Source: Zanthoxylum bungeanum
Taxonomy: Eukaryota; Streptophyta; Magnoliopsida; Sapindales; Rutaceae
Assembly: GCA_019454045.1 (NCBI GenBank)
Contig: SKCR01047748.1
Location: forward strand, 1 to 64,000
DNA length: 64,000 nucleotides
Direction of reading: 5' to 3'
Shown: piece after piece, positions 1 to 9,838 of the stretch
Layout of the letters: the number at the start of each line of letters is the position of its first letter
Numbering within the stretch: position 1 is the first letter of the stretch
Translations under genes and position numbers: made by a program
The notes under the pieces: model-generated
What the model was told of the DNA's origin: nothing
Database searches by the model: none
What the model saw: only the letters and a program-made list of their open reading frames with translations

Positions 1-883
1 TTGTATCAGTCAAAGTAATATATTCAAGATATTTAAAAGATCTAATATTTTATCATAAACATATCGTATCCGATGATGATTCAAATCTTAATAAAATTAG
101 AATAGGTGTAAGCATATAATAAATGAAAATAAATAATTTTAAAGTAAAGAGATACAAAGAGTGTAATACGAAACTATAAATTGTGTTCACAAATGTTAAG
201 ATTCCACATACCATAGTCTTATTTCTTTACTGTAGTAGGATTTCTCTATTATATCTATTACTCAATGGGAATTAACATTCACTACTAGGAATATTAGGAA
301 ACTGACTTTTGTGTTCTATGAGAATATAATATTTTATAAATTGTCGTTCAAAACTGTAGGTTTTGCATTAGAAGCTAATTTAAACTTCAGGTCTGATTAG
401 CTTTTTATTATTGTAAACTTCTGCCAGCAACAATAATATATATAATGTAATTCAAAAGAATTAAGATAAAATAAATAGAAAATAAAAGATAACATAAATA
501 TTTTTTTGATCTAAAACTTCAGGTTGCGATCTTACATTATTATTTAAAACATCAAGTTCTAAAAGGAAGTTATATTTCAGAACTTCAATTGATTAATAAG
601 GTTAATATTTAGAACTTCAAGTTCATAAATATGATATTAAAAATTCAGAACTTTAGATTGTATGGTAGATTTAAAACTCCATGTTCTAACTCAAAATTTT
701 AATTGATGGGGTTAATCTTTAGAACTTCATTGATATCTTTTATCTTGTCAAAATCATGAAAAAATAAAATAAAAGTAAATCAGAAATAAAACATAGTACT
801 TATTTTCTAATGTGAAGGATCCAACTTAATGGCGACCACACAATATACTAATAAGAATAATTAAGGTATTAAATTAATAACAA
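1..883. other. AT-rich spacer without gene
   Basis: No open reading frame of note. From about 320 to 735 there are scattered, degenerate copies of a short motif resembling GAACTTCAAGTTC, related to the ordered 54-bp array at 1771-2060. The tract therefore looks like decayed satellite-like DNA into which the Mutator-type element at 884 inserted. I see no promoter or RNA gene. Confidence 0.6.
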
Positions 884-1148
884 GGCAAAAATGTAAAAGT
901 GACCCTCTAACTTTCTTGTTTTTTCATTTAAGTCCGTTAACTTTCAGTTTTGTCAATTCAGTCCTCTAACTTTCAATTTTTGTCAATTCAAGACTCCGTT
1001 ATAAATTCATCACTGTTGCCGTTACAAATAACGGGAACAACAAAGTAAACTTACTTTGCCTGTTATTTAATTAATACCTCAATCAGAAAATATAGGCAGA
1101 CAGAGGAAGCTAAAGCAAAGTAAACGTACTCTGCTTGCATCTTCGAGC
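884..1148 (+). repeat. Left terminal inverted repeat of the MULE
   Basis: About 265 bp that reappear in reverse complement at 1478-1743 with scattered mismatches. Shared stretches include GTGACCCTCTAAC near the end and GCTTGCATCTTCGAGC at the inner edge. The two arms could pair into a hairpin of about 265 bp in a read-through transcript. Confidence 0.85.
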
Positions 1149-1477
1149 AATTTTTTGTCAAAAACACATATCCCAAGTTCAATATGATTTTTTGTCAAAA
1201 AATTATAAAAATTATAACGAAGATATGTATGTATTTATTATAAGAGATTAAGATAATCAAATGTTTTACCTACTATATTTAGACTCGAATCGAATGATTC
1301 GATTGTGTTATTTCCAATCCTTCAAAAAAAAAAAAAAACACGAGATGATACATTTTACACTGCAGTTGATCAGTGGACCCTAGCGACGAGTGTGGAAAAT
1401 AATTATACGCAACTTATTTAACAAAAACTTAATGGTTAGACATTACAATACATGCGATTGCACAAAAAGTCAAAATA

Positions 1478-1743
1478 GCTCGAAGATGCAAGCAGAGTAC
1501 GTTTACTTTGCTTTAGCTTCCCCTGTCTGCCAATATTTTCTAATTGGGGGTATTAATTAAATACCAGGCAAAGTACGTTTACTTTGATGTTGCCGTTATT
1601 TGTAATGACAACAGTGATGAATTTATAACGGAGCCTTGAATTGACAAAAATTGAAAGTTAGAGGACTGAATTGACAAAACTGAAAGTTAACGGATTTAAA
1701 TGAAAAAACATGAAAATTAGAGGGTCACTTTTTCATTTTTTCC
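1478..1743 (-). repeat. Right terminal inverted repeat of the MULE
   Basis: Reverse complement of 884-1148. The inner edge begins GCTCGAAGATGCAAGC and the outer end reads GAGGGTCACTTTTTCATTTT, followed directly by the 9-bp target duplication. Confidence 0.85.
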
Positions 1744-1770
1744 TAATAACAATAAGAAATATAACATAAT

Positions 1771-2060
1771 GAATTCGAACTATGAGTTCTAATTTTAAGA
1801 TTGAAATTCAAAACTCCAGACAATGAATTAGAACTACGAGTTCTAATTTTAAGATTGAAATTCAAAACTTCAAGTTCTGAATTAGAACTTCAGGTTCTGA
1901 TTTTATGATTAAAATTCAGACCTTCAGGTTATGAATTAGAACTGCAAGTTCTAATTTTAAGATTGAAATTTAAAACTCTAAGTTTTGAATTATGACTATG
2001 TGTTATAATTTTAAAATTGAAATTCAAAACTTCAGGTTCTGAATAGAACCGTAGGTTCTA
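1771..2060. repeat. 54-bp tandem repeat array, about 5.4 copies
   Basis: Units start at 1771, 1825, 1879, 1933, 1987 and 2041, an exact 54-bp spacing. Each begins with a variant of GAATTAGAACT and contains GAGTTCTAATTTTAAGATTG. The array is AT-rich and non-coding. Related degenerate motifs lie at about 320-735, on the other side of the MULE, so the MULE probably split an older, longer array. Confidence 0.85.
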
Positions 2061-2200
2061 AGTAGCCGCATATATGATGATTCGACATCAAAGTAAGAAA
2101 AAATAGTAGAGAATAAAATACCTTGTAAAGAGACAGTTTAGTAGTGTTCATTTCTTTCACATCCTACAATGGAATGATTTTTTTTTTATTGTTTAGGTTA

Positions 2201-2498
2201 ATGGACGTAGACGATATAAAAACTGGTGTTGTTGCGGGGGTTTACTCGAGTGATTACAGTTCTATAGAACTTGCATTACCTAATTTATTCGCATAACTGA
2301 AATTGAGATATGGTAACAAGAGTATTAAAGTTGATAAGATTATGATAAAATATTCACCGTTGTGCGCTCCTAATGCCTGTGGGATGGTGAGGGTAAATAT
2401 TTACGATCGTCGTTTGGATGGGAATGATTCCCTACAAGCGTATTTCATTTTCCCAGTTGACTGTTAGTGTGAGTTGATTTATTACGGTAAAGGGTATT
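2201..2498 (+). pseudogene. Viral movement-protein-like remnant, 5' part
   Basis: A reading frame from the ATG at 2201 stays in one frame to the Tat-1 insertion site, interrupted only by TAA at 2294-2296 and TAG at 2465-2467. The order of conserved stretches (for example NIYDRRLDGNDSLQA) resembles movement proteins of the 30K superfamily, closest in my judgement to the BC1 movement protein of bipartite begomoviruses (family Geminiviridae). Such proteins carry viral genomes through plasmodesmata. The remnant continues at 14562-14949 on the far side of Tat-1. With two stops, an insertion and a frame change it cannot make a functional protein. I assign it from memory of the family; alternatives are another 30K-type virus or a host-domesticated copy. 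Confidence 0.55.
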
Positions 2499-2503
2499 GT
2501 TCT

Positions 2504-3010
2504 TGTTTGCGCAGGTTTTACGCGTGCAGGGAAAAAGAGCGTGTAAGGTTCAAACCTCCTGAGACAAAGTCCCAGCAATGGGTGTATTGAATTAAGTGAA
2601 TAAGCCTCTAAGGGGCACAAACACACAAGTTACAGTCCTAAGTTACAAGCTAAGAAATAAAATGATAAAATATGCTCGATTGAGTATTCATTTTTTGTTG
2701 TTCCTATTTCTCTTAGGGTAGGCGAGCTTTTATATTGCCACTTGATAACCGATTTGAGCAGTTCCACCATCTTCTTGCAGTTCCGAGTAGTGCTTGTAAC
2801 TGCTGGGTCGTGTGCCTTAACTGCCTGATCGTGAAGGAACAACCGCTCAACTGCTTTGGGATGAAGATAACTGCATCACACGTCTTCGTTCTGGCAATTG
2901 GCTCGATCGTCCTAAGTCTTTTTGACGCTCTTCGCCCATCGCCCTTCTTCTTTTCGCACTTCCTCTCATTCTAGGACGAACTCGCCCTGCGGGGATTTTA
3001 TCTGCCAACA
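2504..3010 (-). repeat. 3' LTR of Tat-1
   Basis: 507 bp, from TGTTTGCGCA to TCTGCCAACA on the plus strand. On the element's own strand it starts TGTTGGCAGA and ends TGCGCAAACA. A TATA box, TATAAAAG on the minus strand, lies at 2727-2734. Its partner is 14055-14561, of the same length. Confidence 0.92.
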
Positions 3011-3021
3011 ATTGTCCCCTA
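3011..3021 (-). promoter_or_regulatory. Polypurine tract of Tat-1
   Basis: On the minus strand TAGGGGACAAT directly precedes the 3' LTR. A purine-rich stretch at this place primes plus-strand DNA synthesis during reverse transcription. Confidence 0.75.
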
Positions 3022-4365
3022 AATTTACCTCGATTGAACTGAGAGGGAAAATCGAGGTGAATTTTTCGGCTTTTCATCCAGGTTCGTTCTTTCCTCGTTC
3101 AAGGAAGACCACCTCACCAATTGAGAACGCCTCATCTCGTCCCTAATCAGCCTGCTGTTTGGCTGATTCCCTCGGGCCGAGTTCTGACCGGGCCCCTTCT
3201 TACTATATTTTAGGCAAGATCGCTACACCAAACGCGGGCCGGTCAGATGGATTCTCCTTGCCGCTCTTGGTTGACCTGTTCCCCGGCCATGTGACCAGTG
3301 TGATGTCCGGTTATCCCCCCAAATCGGCAGCATACCCCGAATAGAGAAACTCACGCTAGCTATCGTTAACGAGCGAAGCCCTTCTGTCATCCGGGGGATG
3401 CAATACCTTCCATGAGGGGATCCCAGGTCAATCGTCGCAAACGGACGCGGCCCATCCACAACCTTACATTCCATTTCACACCTTACGCCGTGTGGATGAC
3501 CGTTTGCGAACTTCCTTACATTCCATTTCACACTTTACGCCAAAGAAACCGTCACCTCCGGTGGCCTATGTCTCATGGTTCGCCTAATTTCCTTTGACTT
3601 TTCTTTTCTCATCTCCAGAACTATGTTTGGCTATGGTGAGCTTTGTTGAGATGGCGGTGTGAGGTAGGTCGGTCTTTAAATAGATGGTGAGAAGCTTTCC
3701 AACTTGCCCTTTCCTCTTCCTGTTGTGCATGTTTCTAAACCGGGTACTGTTGGCACGTGAAGGGTCCTTCCATGCGTTGCACGATCGGTTGGAGGTCCTC
3801 TGCTCGAGGTCTGTTTCTTGCCCAAAGCGAGCCTGTAGCCTGATGATCTTGTCGCATCAGTTTTGTTGCCATTGCTAGCACCAATAATGGATGAGGCTTG
3901 GGCAATAATCTTTGTAGAGTGTAGTGCCGACAGCTGTCATTGGCCGATTCTGTAGGCCGAAAGTAGGGTCTTGAGTTTGGCCGAATGAATTGACACCGAA
4001 TTTGTGAAGGTAGAGCGAGGGGATGAGCCTTTCGTCTTAGTTTGTTGCGCCGCCCTTTGGAGTCCTGTTGAGGCCCATCTTATCTGCAATAAATGCATGA
4101 CCCTTTCTTCCATGTTTCATCATAAGGCCTATTCAGGAGCCGTTTTCGACGTCGCTTCCGTGTCTCATTTCCTAGCACGTCACTTGCGGCGAATCACATT
4201 TGAACACCTGTCTAGGGCAAACTTCATCCCTTTCTATTTTCCCGCCATTTCACCTTCTAGCGATTCCTATCGTGACACCTGTCATTTGTTTGGCTATAAG
4301 GTTTCGTTTTTTCTTCGTTTTCAAACTTCACTCTCTCTTTCTTTTACCACATTGCCTTCCCCTAT
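3022..4365. other. Non-coding stretch between Tat-1 3' LTR and its antisense gene
   Basis: No convincing coding frame. It holds a short direct repeat (CCTTACATTCCATTTCACA near 3463 and again near 3513, about 50 bp apart) and, at its right end, a pyrimidine-rich tract typical of a plant 5' leader. It most likely contains the promoter of the antisense gene. TATA-like sequences are seen near 3676 (TTTAAATAG) and at 4294. Confidence 0.5.
4294..4301 (+). promoter_or_regulatory. Candidate TATA box of the antisense PMD gene
   Basis: CTATAAGG lies 65 bp upstream of the ATG at 4366. It is followed by a CT-rich leader (CACTCTCTCTTTCTTTTACC), the usual layout of a plant core promoter. The position fits, but no transcript is available to me. 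Confidence 0.35.
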
Positions 4366-5787
4366 ATGGCTTCTTCTTCTTCAATCCCCAAAACTGATGC
4401 TTCGACTTCCGCCGATTATCAGACGGCGTTAGAATCTGATTCAGTGGGTACTTTCGGCGTTCATACCCTGAACGAAGAGTTCGCCCAGTGCGCCCTCGGT
4501 CATATGTATACAGATGCCGAAGCCATTGCAACAAACCCGTTGGCTCAGCAATTTCCTGCTTCCTCCGGCCTTCCATTTTCTGAGCCGCTAAGTCTTTCTG
4601 CCCTCTCTTATGCTCACCCAATTCGAACCTGGCCCAGACCCGATACTGCATTCGAAGCCTGGTACAACCGTATGTCATCGCATGCAGAGACCTGGTCTTT
4701 TCTAGAAGAATACCATCTTCTTCCCCTTATCGAACTGTCCTTAAAATTACCAGCCTTTGACCGTAGTCTATTTCCTATCTCCCTGCTTTTCTGGTCGTCC
4801 GAATACAACGTATTTGTCTTTTCGGTCGGGCCCTTTACCGTTACTCTTCGTGATGTTGGCGCCCTAACTGGGTTAGCCCCCCTTGGAGCGACCATATCGG
4901 CCTCCACATCGTTCCGCTTTCCACCTTCTAAAATGGACCATTCTTCTTTCTCCTCGTATTCTTCTTTCCTTCGTGCATATTCGAAGACAGCTGGTTCGGT
5001 TTCATTGTTGGAACGAACGACTTTTCTTCATTATTGGCTGTGTAAGTACATTATTTGCACACCCAGCCAGAAACCCACGGCGGGTTATCTCCCAATCTCT
5101 TCTGACCTTGCTAACGGCCGTCGTTTAGATTTGGCCTCTTTTTTCCTTGCTGCCATGTACAGAGGATTGGCCATCCTCCAAAAACAGCTTCGCTCTGGGT
5201 CCTCAGCCATTGCTTCTGGCCCTTTATGGATTGTCCAGCTTTGGCTGAAAGCGTATTTTCCTATCTTCGGCGCAATTGAGCCGACTCGCTCTTACTCGTG
5301 TGCCGGTCTTCATTATGCCCAGCTTCGGCAATCTTCTGTTTTCCCTTGGGCCGCTTTTGACTATTTCTATACTCTTTCCCGTGTCCCCTCATTTTTTCCC
5401 TTTTCAGCGTCGGACAGTCCATCCTTCGCCCTTGATCCTCCCCTTTCTGAAAAGGAAGAGACGACCTTTCGCATATGGCGCAAATTTTTGTGCGGCCGCG
5501 AATTGGTTCATGACATTTTGACGGGGGCCAATGGCAAGGCCGGGGTAGAAGTATATTCACCCAATTTTGTAGCTCGTCAGTTCGGCCTTGTCCAAGGATG
5601 GCCTCTTGCATTTTTCCATTCGTATTCTGCATCATCAGACCGCTTTAAGGTCTTTTCGGTCTCAGAGGTCGAGGACTCTATGGAGGAGACTCGATCCTTA
5701 CTGGCCTCTTTTACCGTAGCTTCTTTTAATCCTTGTACATCCGTTCTCCCCTATTTTGACCGTTTCTGGCCATCGGCCCGTGAATGA
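4366..5787 (+). CDS. Plant mobile domain (PMD) protein, antisense gene of Tat-1, first exon
   Basis: A 473-residue frame on the strand opposite to gag-pol. Residues about 95-175 show the conserved start of the PMD (aminotransferase-like, MAIL/MAIN-type) domain: a Trp-rich block (EAWYNRM, ETWSFLEEYHLLPLIE), then FWSSEYNVFVF and the signature GPFTVTLRDVGALTGLAPLG. PMD domains occur both in host proteins such as MAIN and MAIL1 and in plant transposons; their biochemical role is unsettled. The first 75 residues are Ser/Thr-rich and probably disordered. The frame stops at TGA 5785-5787, but the same frame stays open without another stop to 5997, where a splice donor follows. The TGA may therefore be a recent nonsense mutation in a longer multi-exon gene. 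The ATG at 4366 follows a CT-rich leader. Confidence 0.8.
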   Translation: MASSSSIPKTDASTSADYQTALESDSVGTFGVHTLNEEFAQCALGHMYTDAEAIATNPLAQQFPASSGLPFSEPLSLSALSYAHPIRTWPRPDTAFEAWYNRMSSHAETWSFLEEYHLLPLIELSLKLPAFDRSLFPISLLFWSSEYNVFVFSVGPFTVTLRDVGALTGLAPLGATISASTSFRFPPSKMDHSSFSSYSSFLRAYSKTAGSVSLLERTTFLHYWLCKYIICTPSQKPTAGYLPISSDLANGRRLDLASFFLAAMYRGLAILQKQLRSGSSAIASGPLWIVQLWLKAYFPIFGAIEPTRSYSCAGLHYAQLRQSSVFPWAAFDYFYTLSRVPSFFPFSASDSPSFALDPPLSEKEETTFRIWRKFLCGRELVHDILTGANGKAGVEVYSPNFVARQFGLVQGWPLAFFHSYSASSDRFKVFSVSEVEDSMEETRSLLASFTVASFNPCTSVLPYFDRFWPSARE

Positions 5788-7610
5788 TTTTTCTCCCTGC
5801 CTTCGGCGAAGGTATACTCCTTTCTTTCCTTGCTTCTCAAGCTGTCTGGGTCACCGGGGTCGAAGAAGGCTACCGAGGCTTCCAAGTCAAAGGCTGTTGA
5901 GGCTTCCAAGTCGAAGAAGACAAAGCCTGTCAAAAGGAAGCAGCCTTCCCCTAGTCGAAGCTCTGATTCAGACGTTCCTCCGGTCCGTCGTCCTAAAGTA
6001 CGAGTCTGAAATTCACCATTCCTTGCTTCTATAATGCTTTGAGATATACTGATGCTAGTATTGATGATTTGACGCAGGCCTTGAAGATCGACTCACCTTC
6101 ACCCCTTGTGGCACGTGGGACGGCACCAGCTCCAGAGACCGAAACTTTTGTGGGCGGCAACGCGAGTGAGGAACCCGCGAGGGAGCCGATGATTCAATTT
6201 CCCTCTGATGAGGACTGCGTGGGTGAAAGACTGAACATAGAGCAGCCCTTAGGAGAGGGGAGCACAAGTGGAGCTGTCTCCCAAGGTAGGAATTCTTACG
6301 CCGAGTCTGGTTGTTCTCGCCCAAGAATTGAGGAAATTCCTTCGTCGTATTATTTCTGATTTGCAGATGAAGTCATTATTATTTCTGATTTGCAGATGTT
6401 CGGCCGACTGCTGTGCCTCAACACTCAATGCCAGAGGCCGTGTCCCCCAGTCCCTCAGCACAACCATCAGCCTCGGCCCCTGTGCCTCATTCTCCTCAAA
6501 GGTCCGCTCAAAGTGAGGATCCTGAGCTTAGGAAACCATCACCTTCGGCCCTCGTGATCGTTCCATCAATGGCACCCACTCAAACAGTCCAAATGCCAAT
6601 CACTGCTGAACAAGCACTTCCTCCTCGGGCCGAATCCCCCAATATACCGTCAACTTTTCCTCCTCGGCCGATCTCTCCTCAAGCCGCGCATCAATTAGTT
6701 GCTGTCCCCCAGCGTCCACTGTCCCCCAAGCAAGGACTGATGCAACCAGCAGCTGGAACATCCGACGTACAGTCCCATCCGCTTTCTAGTTCTGCTTCTA
6801 GGATGGTGAGTTACTTTCCCTTTCTTCTTGGGTTATGGTCTTAATCTGTTCTGCTAACTCTTCCCCTATGTGTAGGCGCCCGATCTATTGCTGCAATCGG
6901 TCCAGTGTCTTTTGGATCGTCTTGGGGAAATGACCTCTGCTTATTTTCGCCCATCGACACCCCTAACTGGCGTGGACTCAGACTTGGAGAATCTTCGGGA
7001 GGTCATTCGTCAGTATGCTTCTTTTGCTGCTATGGAGGTTCACCAAGCTGTTCAACCCCAGAACATGCTTCAGTTGGGCCGGTGTTCCTCCGAATTAAGC
7101 CGATTACTGGCTCTTCCTTTATCGCCTGTATCTATTGATGACCGACTCTTTCTCCAAGAGATGCAAGAGGAAATAACGAACCTTCTCTCCCGACATCGTG
7201 TAATTCATAGCCAGAGGATTGGGCTTCGCTCTTCTTTGGTGAAAGGGGAAGAACTTCGTGAATCTTTCGGAAAGCTGCAACAGGCCTTGAAGAAGACCAC
7301 AGAAGAGATGGTGACTGAAGAGTCAGTCTTCATGGACCTGGAGCAGCAGTTGAAAGAGCTTTAACGCCGTTTGGACGAAAGTCGGATGAGGAAAGAGGCG
7401 AAGGAGAGAGCCGTCATCGCTCAAATGGAGGAGGTGGAACGGTCGATGGCCGGATTTGAGGGGTTGGCCCGCATTGACTTCGAGAAGGAGTTGGCCGATT
7501 TGGATGCGGCGAGCGCAGCTGTTCAGGGAGACTGGGGCCTGACGAGGGAGACACTCTCAGCTATTAAGGACCTGCCTGGGGGTTTTAGGCAATTTTCGGG
7601 CCAAGGATGA
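5788..7610 (+). pseudogene. Downstream exons of the antisense PMD gene
   Basis: Four coding blocks join through three short introns with GT...AG ends and matching phases: 5998-6077 (80 nt, phase 0), 6286-6395 (110 nt, phase 1, codon completed to GAT) and 6806-6875 (70 nt, phase 0). The exons are thus 4366-5997, 6078-6285, 6396-6805 and 6876-7610. After the PMD part comes a Lys/Ser-rich basic stretch (about 5840-5997), a Pro/Ser-rich low-complexity part (6396-6805), and a Glu/Lys/Arg-rich coiled-coil-like C-terminus (about 7140-7480). A TAA at 7362-7364 breaks the last exon in frame, and the final stop is TGA 7608-7610. The gene ends 77 bp from the stop of integrase on the other strand, so the two converge tail to tail. 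Confidence 0.7.
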
Positions 7611-7687
7611 TGTAATTGAGGACGTTATATCGTTCATTTTGTAATCTTATGACGTTCTCATCCTTTATTAATGCAAACTGCTTGTTG

Positions 7688-8719
7688 TTATTCTTGGACG
7701 TTCTCGTGCTCCCATAGTGAGGGCACATATTTCTTTAAGTATTTTCCGTTTATCGCTCTCGTATGTACTCGCCCTTTTAAATCTTGTAAATGATAAGCTC
7801 CATTTGGCAACACACTTCTTACTATAAATGGGCCTTCCCAATTGGGCGACCATTTACCATACACTGGGTCCTTAGAGCCAACTGGCAATATCATTTTCCA
7901 TACTAATTCGCCCCTCTTGAAAGACTTAGCCATTACCTTGAGGTTATATTCCTTGGCTATCTTTTCCTTATGTGCTTCTAGGCGGTTGAGCGTGTCGCAC
8001 TTGATATCGTCCAACTCCAACAAATTCTGGATCATCTCCTCGTCATAGTCTTCCTTTGTTAACTTCTCCTGCAATGTCACCCTGGTGGATTCAATGTTCA
8101 TTTCTACAGGAAGCACAACTTCTTGACCGTACACTAACTGGAAAGGCGTCACCAAAGTGCTCGTGCATAGCGATGTCCTGTAGGCCCATAGAGCTTGACT
8201 CAGATACTCGTCCCATCGTCTAGCATTATCCGTCACCATATTTCGAATCAACCCTTTGAGAATTTTGTTCGACGATTCCGCTTGACCATTTGACTGAGGG
8301 TAGTAGGGAGTAGTATTTACTAGCCGGACTCCATATTCGGCCGGGAATTCTTTTACCTTTTCACCGTTTAATGAGGTACCATGATCTACCATGATTATCT
8401 GTGGTATTCCAAATCGGTGGATTATATGCTCTTTTATGAACTTGATTATCTGCTCTTGTGATATTTCTACAACTGGGATGGCTTCTACCCATTTGGTAAA
8501 GAAATCAGTGGCGACGATAATAAAGGTGTGCCTTTTACTTGATGCGGGATAGATTTTCCCTATCAAGTATATTGCCCATCCCATAAACGGCCAAGGCTTA
8601 ATGACTGGGGTCATCTCGATTGCAGGGGCCCTTTGAATGGGACCGTGCTTCTGGCAAGCTATGCACCCTTTGGCGTATGAGACGCATGATTCTCCCATCT
8701 TCGGCCAATAATAACCGCT
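7688..8719 (-). pseudogene. Integrase of Tat-1
   Basis: This is the C-terminal part of the pol frame. It holds the second half of the zinc-binding region (GCIACQKHG) and a DDE core. Counting from the Met at 8698, the catalytic Asp of VDHGT is residue 105 and the Glu of NGQAESS residue 141, the D-35-E spacing of retroviral integrases. The first catalytic Asp, expected in the WxxDxIG motif, is Tyr at residue 44 (TAC where GAC is expected), so strand transfer should be abolished. A GPF/Y-type C-terminus (WEGPFIVRSVLPNGAYHL) follows. Upstream the frame is cut by TGA at 8720-8722. Confidence 0.85.
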
Positions 8720-9055
8720 TCATATGATTAACCATCTCATCTTGATTCCAGCTTGGTGAGCCCCACAGCTGCATTCGTGTACTTTGGCCATGATAGTTTT
8801 GGATTCTGATGGCCCTACGCATTTCAACAACAACCCGTCTTGTCGTTTCTTATAGAGCATGTCTCCTGACATTACGTAGTTCAAGGCCTTAAGCTTCAAT
8901 CTTCGGTCCTTTCCTACTTTAGGCTGTGTTAAGAATGCCCTGATTTCATTTCTCCAATCGTCCTCTACTTCTAGGATCATGACGTCTGTTTTTTCAGCTC
9001 GCCTTGTGAGGGCTGGCTTGACTTCTTCGCTTCTATACACTCCACTTATGTTGGT
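8720..9055 (-). pseudogene. RNase H-integrase linker and integrase zinc finger, Tat-1
   Basis: In the same frame as RT and integrase. It contains the His-rich first half of the integrase zinc-binding module (KVHECSCGAHQAGIKMRW). It is bounded by in-frame TAA 9056-9058 upstream and TGA 8720-8722 downstream. Without these stops RT, RNase H and integrase would form one continuous pol frame. Confidence 0.75.
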
Positions 9056-9838
9056 TTATTTATACCCGGAGGCTGCTTGGGCTAAATTATTGGCCAATTC
9101 ATTCTTCGCCCTCGGAATGTATTCCAAGTCAACGTAATCGAATCGTTCTATTAATTTTTTGGCCATATCCAATAATGCCATGACCGATGGACTTTGGCAT
9201 TTATAAGTTCCTATTACTTGTTGGATTACCAGCTGCGAGTCTCCCTTGATAGACGCATGAGTTACTCCCATGTTGAGGAGCATTTCCAACCCTAGTATCA
9301 GGGCTTCATATTCTGCCTGGTTATTGGTACAGTACTCGTTCAATTTGGCTAAGACTTGGAAAGGTTCTCCCAATGGGCTAACCAGGACAATCCCTATTCC
9401 AGCCCTCTCTGCTGTGCTGGATCCGTCGAAATGCATCGTCCATGGCTTTAGGCTGCATTCGTCCAAATCCAGTTCTCTTTCCCTGGTTGTGCTTAAGCAT
9501 GGATGATCGGCCAGAAAATCGGCCAACGTTTGGATTTTGACAGCCTTTTGGGGTTCGTGCCGTATGTCGAATTCTGAGAGTGACAGTGACCAGAAACCAA
9601 CTCTTTGATGCAAGATAGGACGAGAAAACATGTACTTTATTATATTGATTTTTGTGATCAAATATACAGTGTTCGGCCTAAGATAGGCACGTAGCTTAGT
9701 ACATGTAAAATATAAAGCCAAACATAACTTCTCCATGGGAGAATAATTACATTCATAAGGCAGCAATTGCCTGCTGATGTAATAAATGGCTCTCTCAACG
9801 TTCATGTCGTCGTCCTGTGCGATCCTCCCAGCTATGGA
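9056..9838 (-). pseudogene. RNase H and second archaeal-type RNase H of Tat-1
   Basis: The first part (residues 1-100 from the Met at 9805) is the retrotransposon RNase H/connection region (AIYYISRQLLPYE...YSPMEKLCLAL). The second part is an additional RNase H: MHFDGSS with Asp 127, NNQAEYEAL with Glu 165, and KGDSQLV with Asp 189. The fourth acidic position, expected as Asp in the NELADxLA motif, is Asn at residue 239. A second, archaeal-type RNase H is known from Tat/Ogre elements. The frame is separated from RT only by TAG 9839-9841. Confidence 0.82.

Larger units (their letters stand above)
884..1743. mobile_element. Non-autonomous Mutator-like (MULE) fold-back element
   Basis: An 860-bp element with long terminal inverted repeats (884-1148 and 1478-1743) begins GGCAAAAATG on one side and, read from the other strand, GGAAAAAATG on the other. 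It is flanked by a perfect 9-bp direct repeat, TAATAACAA, at 875-883 and 1744-1752. A 9-bp target duplication with long terminal inverted repeats is the hallmark of Mutator-type transposons. The 329-bp interior has no transposase frame, so the copy must depend on a transposase made elsewhere. Confidence 0.85.

Noticed and set aside
2432..3600. Several 60-100-codon frames on both strands in and next to the Tat-1 3' LTR
   Set aside because: They lie within the LTR or in non-coding Tat-1 sequence, recur in the other LTR, and show no domain.
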